Source: JBMNTU01 sp050945895 (GTDB lineage Bacteria > Bacillota > Clostridia > Christensenellales > Christensenellaceae). From it: DNA of 23,084 nucleotides. Numbering within the stretch: the stretch's first letter is position 1; each line of letters begins with the position of its first letter. The notes beneath the pieces are model-generated. The model had not been told where the DNA came from. It searched no databases and saw nothing but the letters and a program-made list of their open reading frames with translations. The translations under genes and the position numbers were made by a program. The stretch is taken from positions 1-23,084 of the forward strand of contig JBMNTU010000026.1 in NCBI GenBank assembly GCA_050945895.1, in the 5' to 3' direction. Below, one piece after another: positions 6,254 to 13,932 of the stretch.

Positions 6254-7654
6254 ATGGCTACTATTCAAAAACGCAACAAAAGTTATCGTATCCGCGTGTC
6301 CAACGGTTATGACAGCAACGGCAAGCAGATTATTGAACAGATGACTTTCACCCCGCCGCCGGGAATGACGGCAAAACAGACTGAAAAGGAAGTGAAGCGG
6401 CAAGCTGTATTGTTTGAGGAACGCGTGCGCTCAGGGCAATACATTGAAAGCGATATTAAGCTTTCCGATTTCGCTGAACGATGGTTTGTAGATTATGCGG
6501 AGAAACAGCTTAAAATCCAAACAGTTGTGCGTTACCGCGATTTGATGAAGCGTATAAACGCCGCTATTGGACACATTCGCATTGACCGCATACAACCCAC
6601 ACATCTTTTGAAGTTTTACAACAATCTGGCAGAGGATGGCATACGGGACGATCTACTCTATGTGGCTAATAATGATCTCCGTGAAATAATCAAGAAACAG
6701 AATACTACACAGAAAAAGGTAGCAGAAACCGCCGGAATCGGAATAAACACGCTAGCGGCAGCTTGCAGTGGAAAAAACATTCTCCAATCTACTGCCACAA
6801 AGATTTCGGCGGCTTTGCATCGTAAGCCGGATACTCTATTCAAAATAGCTGAAAATTCACGAACACAACTTTCTGGCAAAACAATCCGACATTATCATGC
6901 GCTCATAAGCTCTATATTAAGTACCGCGGTACAGTGGCAGATAATACCCCTCAACCCATGTGATCGCGTTAAACCTCCCCGTGTGGCGAATAAAGAGGCG
7001 GAATACTTGGACGATGTGGAAACCGCCCGGCTGCTGGAACTCCTTGTAAAAGAGCCCATCCCATTCCAGACAAGTATTGCCCTGTTTCTTTATACGGGTC
7101 TCCGTCGTGGCGAATTGTGTGGCCTTGAGTGGGAAGATGTTGACTTTAATAACTACACACTGAATATTCAACGCACCAGCCTGTATACCCCGTCAAAGGG
7201 CGTCTATACCGACTCCACCAAGAATACCAGTTCAGAGCGTGTAATCAAATTGCCTGAAGCAGCCATTCATATGCTGCGTTCGTATAAAGTGTGGCAAAAT
7301 AAAGAACGTCTGTCTCTTGGTGACCAATGGCAAGATAACGACCGCCTTTTTACAGACTGGAATGGTGCTCCTGTAAACCCACATAGTATATATGCAAAAT
7401 TCAAAGCCTTTTTGGATTATAATAATTTGCCAGACGTGTCACTCAAAAGTTTGCGTCACACAAACGCATCCTTGATGATCGCTAATGGAGTCGCGCTTAC
7501 GACTGTATCAAAGCGTCTTGGACATGCAAATACCAATACAACGACAAAGGTCTATCTCCATGCAATCAAGTCAGCAGACGAAGCCGCCGCCGATATTATT
7601 CAAGATGTTCTTTTACCCAAAAGATCAAAATTAAAAGCAGGACAAGACGAGTAG
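6254..7654 (+). CDS. Tyrosine integrase with embedded Cro/C1-type HTH
   Basis: A 466-aa site-specific recombinase. Residues 1-60 are an arm-binding, AP2-like N-domain (YRIRVSNGYDSNGKQ); the core-binding domain runs from about 68 to 240. The catalytic domain has TGLRRGE with Arg284, a Lys near 323, SLRHT with Arg401, LGH with His424 and Tyr434. The first His of the HxxR box is Lys398 here, a variant known in the family. Oddly, the core-binding domain is split by about 75 residues (roughly 131-206) that read as an XRE HTH (TTQKKVAETAGIGINTLAAA). Most relatives are about 70-80 residues shorter there. It follows the repressor gene directly and ends about 100 bp before the tRNA-fMet target. Confidence 0.93.
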   Translation: MATIQKRNKSYRIRVSNGYDSNGKQIIEQMTFTPPPGMTAKQTEKEVKRQAVLFEERVRSGQYIESDIKLSDFAERWFVDYAEKQLKIQTVVRYRDLMKRINAAIGHIRIDRIQPTHLLKFYNNLAEDGIRDDLLYVANNDLREIIKKQNTTQKKVAETAGIGINTLAAACSGKNILQSTATKISAALHRKPDTLFKIAENSRTQLSGKTIRHYHALISSILSTAVQWQIIPLNPCDRVKPPRVANKEAEYLDDVETARLLELLVKEPIPFQTSIALFLYTGLRRGELCGLEWEDVDFNNYTLNIQRTSLYTPSKGVYTDSTKNTSSERVIKLPEAAIHMLRSYKVWQNKERLSLGDQWQDNDRLFTDWNGAPVNPHSIYAKFKAFLDYNNLPDVSLKSLRHTNASLMIANGVALTTVSKRLGHANTNTTTKVYLHAIKSADEAAADIIQDVLLPKRSKLKAGQDE

Positions 7655-7668
7655 TTTTTACCGTCAAT

Positions 7669-7689
7669 AAAGACCAAACAAAGACCAAA
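7669..7689. repeat. Tandem 11-bp repeat, possible integrase arm sites
   Basis: AAAGACCAAA occurs at 7669-7678 and again at 7680-7689, one helical turn apart, between the integrase stop and the tRNA. Integrase arm-type sites are often direct repeats placed like this near the crossover site. Confidence 0.4.
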
Positions 7690-7720
7690 ACATCAAAAAC
7701 GGAATCTGCTCACAAAAAGC

Positions 7721-7757
7721 AAAAAGGCTCAAACCCTATTGGTTAAGCCTTTTATTT
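7721..7757. terminator. Terminator between integrase and tRNA-fMet
   Basis: AAAAAGGCT (7721-7729) pairs with AGCCTTTT (7746-7753), and CAAACC with GGTTA inside. A run of T with one A follows on the plus strand, and an A/T-rich tail lies on the other side, so it may stop transcripts from both directions. Confidence 0.65.
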
Positions 7758-7834
<77 letters not shown>

Positions 7835-7861
7835 GCAAATTAAACAATACGAACAGGATTC

Positions 7862-7890
7862 ATTATATAACAGCTAAAAAGGGAAGTCAA
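7862..7890 (-). promoter_or_regulatory. Promoter of tRNA-fMet
   Basis: On the minus strand TTGACT (7885-7890) and TATAAT (7862-7867) are 17 bp apart, 27 bp before the tRNA 5' end. This shows the tRNA is transcribed from its own host-side promoter, which the insertion did not disturb. Confidence 0.85.
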
Positions 7891-8312
7891 ATGTTTTATG
7901 TGAAATTGGGTATCTGACAAGTATTAATAATCAAAGAGCAGATACTTAATCTGTGCTATTTAGGGCTGCAAAGACAAAGCCTTGAAAAATTGTGTTTTTT
8001 TGATATCGAGTCAATAATATACAAAAAACAAGCGCGAACGCTTTCTTGTGAAAGTAGAGAAAATGATAAGAATAGCAAAATAATATACTTAAAAAAGTAG
8101 ATTAATATGCTAAAATTTAAGCAGTTAAGAACTGTATTAACTTTTGTGTATCTGGCATTATTGTTTATTAAAATCAATAGGTTTATTATTTGCGCTAAGC
8201 CGGCATCATGGTTCCCGTGGATTCTCTGGGAATTTGGTGCGTTAAAACATGTCTGGATTTTTACATACTGTGTTTTGTGCAGAGTATGTGAAATTATAAA
8301 GGAGGAATAGAA
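7891..8312. other. Intergenic region before the sugar transporter
   Basis: These 420 bp are AT-rich and contain no supported gene. A palindrome AAGCG-CGAA-CGCTT lies at 8030-8043 and could be a LacI-type operator. A weak frame at 8107-8310 has no start signal. The last bases carry the strong ribosome binding site (AAGGAGGAATAGAA) of the substrate-binding protein gene. Confidence 0.5.
8108..8189 (+). promoter_or_regulatory. Candidate promoters of the chvE-mmsAB operon
   Basis: Two candidates precede the operon. TTGTTT (8161-8166) and TATTAT (8184-8189) have a 17-bp spacer. Further upstream, TGCTAAAAT (8108-8116) is an extended -10 box with no clear -35. Either would leave a leader of 120-190 nt. 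Weak -35 boxes suit an activator such as the nearby AraC-type regulator; that is inference. Confidence 0.4.
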
Positions 8313-9512
8313 ATGAAAAAAGTATTTGTACTGGTAATGGTTGTGGCAATGGTAATGGTCGCTGCAATCGGATGTGCAGGCAGTAAAACGGAAACACCTT
8401 CCGCATCTGCTGATCCTGTAGCGGACGCTCCTACGGCAGAAACGGAGAGCGCAGGCGAAGAGGCTGCACCTCCGGCAGAAGAAAGCGCTGAACCGGCAGC
8501 GGACGGCTCCGCAGAGGGCAAAAAGATCGGAATCCTGATGCCGTCTGTTGTTGTTGCACGCTGGGCAGACGATGCAAGCGCCATGGAAGAAGCGGCAGCT
8601 GCGCTTGGTATGGAAACGGAGCTTCAGTTTGCGGACGATTCCATCGACACGCAGGTAATGCAGATCGAGAATATGATTACAAAAGGCTATGATGCACTGG
8701 TCATTTGCCCAGTAAACGCAGAATCTTTGGGAGATGCGCTTTCGAAAGCAAAGGCTGCAGGCCTTGTAATCGTATCCTACGACAGGCTTATCCGTGAGAC
8801 GACAGACGTGGATTACTATGTGACGTTTGACAATATCAAAGTCGGTGAAGTGTGCGGAGAATATATTGAAGAGCACCTTGACCTGAAAAACGGCGCCGGC
8901 CCGTTCAACCTGGAAATATTCACAGGTGATATTGCAGACAACAACGCCAAGATGACATTGCAGGGCGGCATGAATATCCTGCAGCAGTACATCGACAGTG
9001 AACAGCTTATTGTACAAAGCGGCCAGACTACGCTGGAGCAGACTGCGACAGAAAGCTGGGCGACAGGAAACGCGCAGGACCGCATGGACAATATCATGAG
9101 CGGATATTACACAGATAAACATCTCGACGCGATCCTCAGCACCTACGGCGGCATGAGCCTGGGCTGCATCGCTTCCTTGCAGGCGCTTGGTTATGGTACG
9201 GACGACAACCCGATGCCCATCATCACATCTCAGGACGGCGAGCTTGCAATCGTGCAGGCTGTTGCGGAAGGCACGCTTTCGATGTCTCTTTTCAAAGATA
9301 CGCGCGAGCTTGCGCAGCAGGCAATCAACCTGTTGGCCAGCACGTTCAAGGGCGAAGAAGTATCCCTTGACGAGTCCAAGTTCTATGATAACGGCGCATT
9401 TGACATTCCGACCGTATTGCTCGACCCGATCCCGTTTGACAAAGACAACCTGGATAAGGTAATGATCGATGACAGCGGATATTGGACGCACGAGGATATC
9501 TACGGCGAATAA
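8313..9512 (+). CDS. chvE: ChvE-type monosaccharide-binding lipoprotein
   Basis: A 399-aa substrate-binding protein of the periplasmic-binding-protein 1 family. A signal peptide ends in the lipobox AAIGC (Cys21), so it is tethered to the membrane. An Ala/Glu/Pro-rich linker (about 25-66) precedes the sugar-binding fold. Matches to ChvE run through the length: ARWADD, QFADDSIDTQVMQIENM, VSYDRLIR, YYVTFDNIKVG, QDRMDNIMSGYYT, FKDTRELAQQAINL. ChvE-like proteins bind several aldoses (glucose, galactose, arabinose, xylose). The start has AAAGGAGG 10 bp upstream. It is the first gene of the transporter operon and is followed by a strong hairpin that may raise its expression over the other subunits. 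Confidence 0.9.
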   Translation: MKKVFVLVMVVAMVMVAAIGCAGSKTETPSASADPVADAPTAETESAGEEAAPPAEESAEPAADGSAEGKKIGILMPSVVVARWADDASAMEEAAAALGMETELQFADDSIDTQVMQIENMITKGYDALVICPVNAESLGDALSKAKAAGLVIVSYDRLIRETTDVDYYVTFDNIKVGEVCGEYIEEHLDLKNGAGPFNLEIFTGDIADNNAKMTLQGGMNILQQYIDSEQLIVQSGQTTLEQTATESWATGNAQDRMDNIMSGYYTDKHLDAILSTYGGMSLGCIASLQALGYGTDDNPMPIITSQDGELAIVQAVAEGTLSMSLFKDTRELAQQAINLLASTFKGEEVSLDESKFYDNGAFDIPTVLLDPIPFDKDNLDKVMIDDSGYWTHEDIYGE

Positions 9513-9539
9513 CCGGAAAGAATAAACTATACACGCATC

Positions 9540-9571
9540 TGGAAAGACTGCACTTTTGTGCAGTCTTTCCA
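9540..9571. promoter_or_regulatory. Intercistronic hairpin chvE-mmsA
   Basis: GGAAAGACTGCAC, loop TTTT and GTGCAGTCTTTCC form a perfect 13-bp stem, 14 with the closing T-A pair. No T-run follows, so it is not a full terminator. Such hairpins after binding-protein genes protect the upstream mRNA from 3' decay and reduce the downstream message. Confidence 0.75.
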
Positions 9572-9599
9572 TGAATGCAACATGCAAGGAGTATGGATT

Positions 9600-11123
9600 A
9601 TGTCTGAATATATTTTGGAAATGCAAAACATCACCAAAACCTTTCCGGGAGTCAAGGCGCTCGATAATGTGAACCTGAAGGTGAAAAAAGGGGAAATCCA
9701 CGCTTTATGCGGAGAGAACGGCGCGGGCAAATCGACGCTGATGAAGGTGCTTAGCGGGTTATACCCCGGGTCATACAGCGGCGACATCGTCTATAAAGGA
9801 CAAACGGTCGAATTCAAAAAAATAAAAGACAGCGAAGAGGCGGGAATCGCCATTATCCATCAGGAACTGGCACTAATTCCATATCTTTCCATAGCCGAAA
9901 ATATTTTTATGGGCAACGAGGTTGCAAACAAAGGAATCATAAACCAGGAGCAAATGATTGTACGGACAAAAGAGCTTATGGAGGAAGTGGACCTCAAAGA
10001 ATCGCCAACAACATTGATTACAAATATCGGTGTGGGAAAACAGCAGCTTACGGAAATTGCAAAAGCGTTATCCAAAAAGGTGGAGCTTTTGATACTCGAC
10101 GAGCCTACTGCAGCGCTGAATGACGAAGAAAGCAACAAGCTTTTGGATTTGCTATTGGAATTTAAAAAACGCGGCATTACCAGCGTTATGATTTCCCATA
10201 AGCTGAATGAAGTTACAAAGGTGGCCGATTCGATTACGGTGTTGCGCGACGGCGCTACAATAGAAACAATCGATTGCATGAAAGACGGCGTTTCGGAAGA
10301 CAGGATCATCAAAAGCATGGTCGGGCGCGAGCTTACGGATCGCTTTCCCAAAAGGGAGCCTGCAATCGGCGATGTGTTGTTTGAAGTAAAGAACTGGACG
10401 GCATACCATCCGCTCCACGATGGCAGGAAGGTAAGCGATAATATAAGCATTAAGGTGAAGAGCGGCGAAATTGTCGGCATAGCCGGGCTGATGGGCGCGG
10501 GCCGCACAGAGTTTGCCATGAGCCTTTTTGGCGGGTCTTATGGAAAGCACATAACGGGAGAGGCGTATATGCGCGGCAAGAAGGTGTCCCTCTCCACGCC
10601 GCAGGCAGCTATTAAAAACGGTCTGGCGTATGCAACGGAAGATCGGAAAAAGTATGGGCTTGTCCTGATCAATTCGATCAAAAACAATATTACGATGGCG
10701 TCGCTCGATAAGGTCTCAAACAGGGGCGTTCTATCGGAACATGCGGAGGTAGATGCGGCGGAACAGCAGCGGCAGTCCTTAAATATCAAAACACCAAGCA
10801 TTCTGCAGCTCGCGGGCAACCTTTCGGGAGGTAACCAGCAGAAGGTTGTGCTGGGGAAGTGGATTTATTCCAACCCGGAGGTGCTGATACTGGACGAGCC
10901 CACCCGCGGCATAGACGTCGGTGCGAAATATGAAGTATACACGATTATCAATGAGCTGGCGGCAAAAGGAAAGGGAGTAGTGGTTATCTCTTCGGAGATG
11001 GCGGAGCTGCTGGGCATTTGCGACCGTTTGTATGTAATGAGCGAAGGCGTAATAAAAGGCGAACTTTCTAAAACCGAAGCAACACAGGAAAAAATCATGA
11101 AGATGATCGTAGGACAGAGTTAA
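9600..11123 (+). CDS. mmsA: Sugar ABC transporter ATPase, MmsA/GguA type
   Basis: The 507-aa protein carries two ABC ATPase domains in tandem, as in all CUT2 sugar importers (RbsA, XylG, MglA, GguA). Domain 1 has Walker A GENGAGKST (38-46), a reduced signature (IGVGKQQLTEIAKAL) and Walker B LLILDEPTAALN. Domain 2 has the degenerate Walker A GLMGAGRTEF, a full signature LSGGNQQKVVLGKW and Walker B VLILDEPTRGIDVG. Hydrolysis occurs mainly in domain 1 in this family. I chose ATG 9600, 8 bp after AAGGAG; the upstream ATG at 9558 lies inside the hairpin and has no binding site. It energises import of the sugar delivered by the ChvE-like protein. Confidence 0.93.
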   Translation: MSEYILEMQNITKTFPGVKALDNVNLKVKKGEIHALCGENGAGKSTLMKVLSGLYPGSYSGDIVYKGQTVEFKKIKDSEEAGIAIIHQELALIPYLSIAENIFMGNEVANKGIINQEQMIVRTKELMEEVDLKESPTTLITNIGVGKQQLTEIAKALSKKVELLILDEPTAALNDEESNKLLDLLLEFKKRGITSVMISHKLNEVTKVADSITVLRDGATIETIDCMKDGVSEDRIIKSMVGRELTDRFPKREPAIGDVLFEVKNWTAYHPLHDGRKVSDNISIKVKSGEIVGIAGLMGAGRTEFAMSLFGGSYGKHITGEAYMRGKKVSLSTPQAAIKNGLAYATEDRKKYGLVLINSIKNNITMASLDKVSNRGVLSEHAEVDAAEQQRQSLNIKTPSILQLAGNLSGGNQQKVVLGKWIYSNPEVLILDEPTRGIDVGAKYEVYTIINELAAKGKGVVVISSEMAELLGICDRLYVMSEGVIKGELSKTEATQEKIMKMIVGQS

Positions 11124-11135
11124 GGAGAGGGAAGT

Positions 11136-12308
11136 ATGGATACTGTAAAAAAGCTATTAAAAAATAATATCAGGCAATATGCCATGCTGATTGCGCTGGT
11201 GGCGGTTGTTATTGTATTCCAGGTAGCGACAGAAGGCATCATGCTTATGCCGCTCAATATTACCAATATCATTCTGCAAAACAGCCATATCATCATATTG
11301 GCCATTGGCATGCTGTTTGTAATCGTCGGCGGAGATTTCGACCTGTCGGTTGGCTCGCTGGCCGGCGCTGTGGGCGCAATTGTTGCAACGCTTGCAACCC
11401 CGATGAATGTAAACCCCATTCTTGCAGTGGCAATCGGCATTGGCGTGGGCGCGGCGGCAGGTGCATGGCAGGGGATGTGGATCGCGTATTTTAAGGTCCC
11501 GGCTTTTGTTGTAACGCTGGGCGGCAGTATGGTTTTTCGCGGCATTATGCTTATGGTGCTGTCTTCCAAATCGATCAAGCTTCCACCATCCATCACCATC
11601 CTAAGTTCTGGTTTTATTCCGGACATCGGGGTGGGGGACAGCCTGAAATGGATGACGATCATTGTGGGGATTATACTGGCGGCAGTTTATATTGCAATGG
11701 CGCTACGAAAACGAAACCGGCAGAAAAAATATGGCCTGCAAGCCGAAATGCTTAGCACGGGGCTTTTTGCAGTACAGATGCTTGTAATTTCGGCTGTTAT
11801 CATTGGAATTTGTACTGTTTTGGCACAATATGAGGGAATTCCAAACATATTGGTCGTATTGGTTGCGTTGCTTTTACTGTATACGTTTATTGCCAACCGA
11901 ACGGTGTTTGGGCGCCGAGTATACGCGCTGGGCGGAAACGAACGCGCGGCTGCGCTGTCCGGCATCAACACAAAGAAAACGAAGTTTATTGTTTTTCTGA
12001 ATATGGGTATTTTGGCAGCGGTTGCGGGCATCGTGTTTGCAGCCCGCCTTCAATATGCGACGCCGCAGGCCGGCGACGGGCAGGAACTGGATGCGATTGC
12101 AGCGTGTTATATCGGCGGCGCTTCTTCCTCCGGCGGTATTGGTACATTGATTGGTGCGCTTGTAGGAGCGCTTGTTATGGGGGTTTTAAATAACGGTATG
12201 TCTATACTGGGGTTTGGTGTGGACGTACAACAAATCATCAAAGGGCTTGTTCTGGTATTTGCCGTTCTGTTTGACGTTATGACCAAGTCTAAAGCAGCGG
12301 GTGAATAA
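11136..12308 (+). CDS. mmsB: Sugar ABC transporter permease, MmsB/GguB type
   Basis: A 390-aa integral membrane protein with about ten hydrophobic segments. The conserved GGDFDLSVGS (65-74) and the cytoplasmic coupling motif ALGGNERAAALSGI (264-277) mark the CUT2 permease family. A charged insert, RKRNRQKKYG (191-200), followed by an extra hydrophobic segment, makes it longer than RbsC (about 320 aa) and is typical of GguB/XylH-like members. It would form the homodimeric channel served by the ATPase. AAGGAGAGGG precedes the ATG, 12 bp after the ATPase gene. A strong terminator follows. Confidence 0.92.
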   Translation: MDTVKKLLKNNIRQYAMLIALVAVVIVFQVATEGIMLMPLNITNIILQNSHIIILAIGMLFVIVGGDFDLSVGSLAGAVGAIVATLATPMNVNPILAVAIGIGVGAAAGAWQGMWIAYFKVPAFVVTLGGSMVFRGIMLMVLSSKSIKLPPSITILSSGFIPDIGVGDSLKWMTIIVGIILAAVYIAMALRKRNRQKKYGLQAEMLSTGLFAVQMLVISAVIIGICTVLAQYEGIPNILVVLVALLLLYTFIANRTVFGRRVYALGGNERAAALSGINTKKTKFIVFLNMGILAAVAGIVFAARLQYATPQAGDGQELDAIAACYIGGASSSGGIGTLIGALVGALVMGVLNNGMSILGFGVDVQQIIKGLVLVFAVLFDVMTKSKAAGE

Positions 12309-12350
12309 AAGAAAAATCCCAATCAAAAAGCTCTCTATCTTCCTAAATGG

Positions 12351-12393
12351 ATACGCAGACCGGAAATGCAACAGGCATTTCCGGTCTGCGTAT
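12351..12393. terminator. Bidirectional terminator
   Basis: A perfect 19-bp stem: ATACGCAGACCGGAAATGC (12351-12369), a 5-nt loop, and its complement (12375-12393), followed by TTTTG. It lies between the convergent permease gene and response regulator gene and probably ends both transcripts. Confidence 0.85.
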
Positions 12394-12422
12394 TTTGTAG
12401 AAGCATTTATACATGCCTCGCG

Positions 12423-13916
12423 CTAAAGCTTGTTTTGGTCTGGTCTTGTACCCGGCGCGTTGCGGTAACTGAAGGGGTTGATACCATAACGCTTTTTGAA
12501 GTTTTTGGAATAATAGCTAAGGCTGGAAAAACCAACTTCCTCCGCGATTTGATATACCTTTTTACTGGAGTGGAGCAGCAGGTCGAGGGATTGATCCAAG
12601 CGGTAATCGTTCAGGTAGTTGCTGAAGTTTTGCCCGGTTTCTTCTTTGAAAAGACGGGAAAAATATTCGGGGTTGAGGTATACGCTTCCCGCAACCTCCG
12701 AAAGCCCCTGTATTGTTCCGTAATTGTTTTTGATGTATTTGAGTGCGTTTGCAACGGGCGCAGTATAGCTGGATAGCTGCGAAAGCCCTGAAAGGGTATC
12801 GGTACACTGCCTTTCCACATATTCGGCCAGATCGGAAAAACGCGCGACCGCATCAATGAATATTTCTGTTTCCTGGTATTTTTCTGCATAAATCGCCGGA
12901 TCTGCAGAATATCCTTGTAAATAGGCAGACTCGCATATTTTTTTGCATAAGTTCCGGATAAATTCGACATCGACGGGCATTTGCTCCTTTATGTATCCGA
13001 ATAGGGAATGAAGTTTGTCCGGAATAAGCGGGTATTCCTGCTTCTGGATGCTGTTGATCAGCTGCAGGTAAAGGTAATTGAGGGAAAGATACATATCCTC
13101 GGTATCCCTTTTAGCATGAATGATATCGGCGTCGCTGTAGAACGCCAGGGCCAGGCTGCGGAAAACGTCTTCCAGGCTGGCGGCAAGCTGGGATACAGCG
13201 CTTTGTATTTCGCTGTAACTTACAACTGCCCCTGGATTTGCGCGGACAATATCGCGAACTGCACCTTTAGAAAGATCGTGTTGGTCGAGCGTACTGGGCA
13301 CGGATATTTCACAGCAACTCAGGTGGATGCCGCCCTCAAACTCCAGCCACAGGATTTCGCTGAGATGCGGGCTGCCCGGCCGCTTGAACGATTCGTTTTT
13401 TACTGCCAGACAAACATAAGAGCCAACCGGCAGGGAATAGGTTTTTCCTGAAATGTCTACGGCTGCGTTGCTTTTTAAAACACTTTCGTCGATTGCGCTA
13501 AAGATTTCGGGTGCATCGGATATATGCAGCGGGCCGGATTTTTGTGTAGGCAGGCTTTCGCACCCGTCGATAATGCGCCGCAAAAGATCGGGCGATATCT
13601 CTGTTTTAAGGATGTATTCGCGGACATGGCTTTTTAGCGCCGAGCGGACATAATCAAAATCGTCGTAGCTTGTCAGAATAAAAACATGCGTTTCCGGCGC
13701 AATCTTTTGTATTTCTTCAATCAACGTAAGCCCGTCCATAAGGGGCATACGGATATCAGTGAAAACAATTTCGGGGCGCTCTGCACGAAAATTATCCAGC
13801 GCCTCTTTGCCGTTTGCAGCCGTGTGCACCGTATATTCCGGGAAAAGCGATAATATGGAAGCCTTTAGCCACTCGCGGATAGGCAGCTCGTCGTCTGCGA
13901 CCAGTATATGTTTCAT
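12423..13916 (-). CDS. YesN-type response regulator, AraC-family output
   Basis: A 497-aa regulator. Residues 1-120 form a receiver domain: acidic pair D8/D9, phospho-acceptor D54 in FTDIRMPLMDG, T82 and K104 (YILKTE). A long middle region (about 125-390) is unassigned, as in other YesN proteins. The last 100 residues carry two AraC-type HTH motifs (IQGLSEVAGSVYLNPEYFSRLF and then VYQIAEEVGFSSLSYYSKNF), which bind DNA. It starts 16 bp after the kinase gene with AGGAGG upstream. Its likely targets include the facing ABC transporter operon. The target is inferred from position; the family often controls sugar uptake. Confidence 0.9.
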   Translation of the reverse strand: MKHILVADDELPIREWLKASILSLFPEYTVHTAANGKEALDNFRAERPEIVFTDIRMPLMDGLTLIEEIQKIAPETHVFILTSYDDFDYVRSALKSHVREYILKTEISPDLLRRIIDGCESLPTQKSGPLHISDAPEIFSAIDESVLKSNAAVDISGKTYSLPVGSYVCLAVKNESFKRPGSPHLSEILWLEFEGGIHLSCCEISVPSTLDQHDLSKGAVRDIVRANPGAVVSYSEIQSAVSQLAASLEDVFRSLALAFYSDADIIHAKRDTEDMYLSLNYLYLQLINSIQKQEYPLIPDKLHSLFGYIKEQMPVDVEFIRNLCKKICESAYLQGYSADPAIYAEKYQETEIFIDAVARFSDLAEYVERQCTDTLSGLSQLSSYTAPVANALKYIKNNYGTIQGLSEVAGSVYLNPEYFSRLFKEETGQNFSNYLNDYRLDQSLDLLLHSSKKVYQIAEEVGFSSLSYYSKNFKKRYGINPFSYRNAPGTRPDQNKL

Positions 13917-13932
13917 AATGTCCTCCTTCCGG

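Larger units (their letters stand above)
1..7757. mobile_element. Integrated satellite/ICE-like element, right part, at tRNA-fMet
   Basis: The segment ends exactly at the 3' end of the initiator tRNA gene and carries a tyrosine integrase as its last gene, the usual arrangement for an element integrated into a tRNA 3' end. Moving inward there are a repressor, divergent small HTH and excisionase-like genes, and a primase-helicase. This order (repressor and integrase towards att; HTH, xis and pri-rep the other way) is that of SaPI/PICI-type phage satellites and of some integrative elements. No capsid, terminase or conjugation gene is visible. The second att copy was not found, so the element probably continues left of the window. 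Whether everything down to base 1 belongs to it is inference. Confidence 0.65.

Noticed and set aside
1..7757. Second attachment site copy within the window
   Set aside because: I looked for a repeat of the tRNA-fMet 3' sequence (GGAGGAGGGATTTGAA and variants) in the left part and found none.
8030..8043. Catabolite-response (cre) site upstream of chvE
   Set aside because: The palindrome AAGCGCGAACGCTT has a cre-like centre but does not fit the consensus ends well enough; kept only as a possible operator.
8107..8310. A 67-codon plus-strand frame before chvE
   Set aside because: No ribosome binding site, covers a probable promoter and ends in the ribosome binding site of chvE. It looks like leader sequence.
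7956..9701. A 581-codon open frame on the minus strand
   Set aside because: It lies opposite the clearly recognised ChvE-like gene and the start of the ATPase gene, has no ribosome binding site, and its translation is Cys/His/Arg-rich with no known pattern. It is a by-product of codon usage on the other strand.
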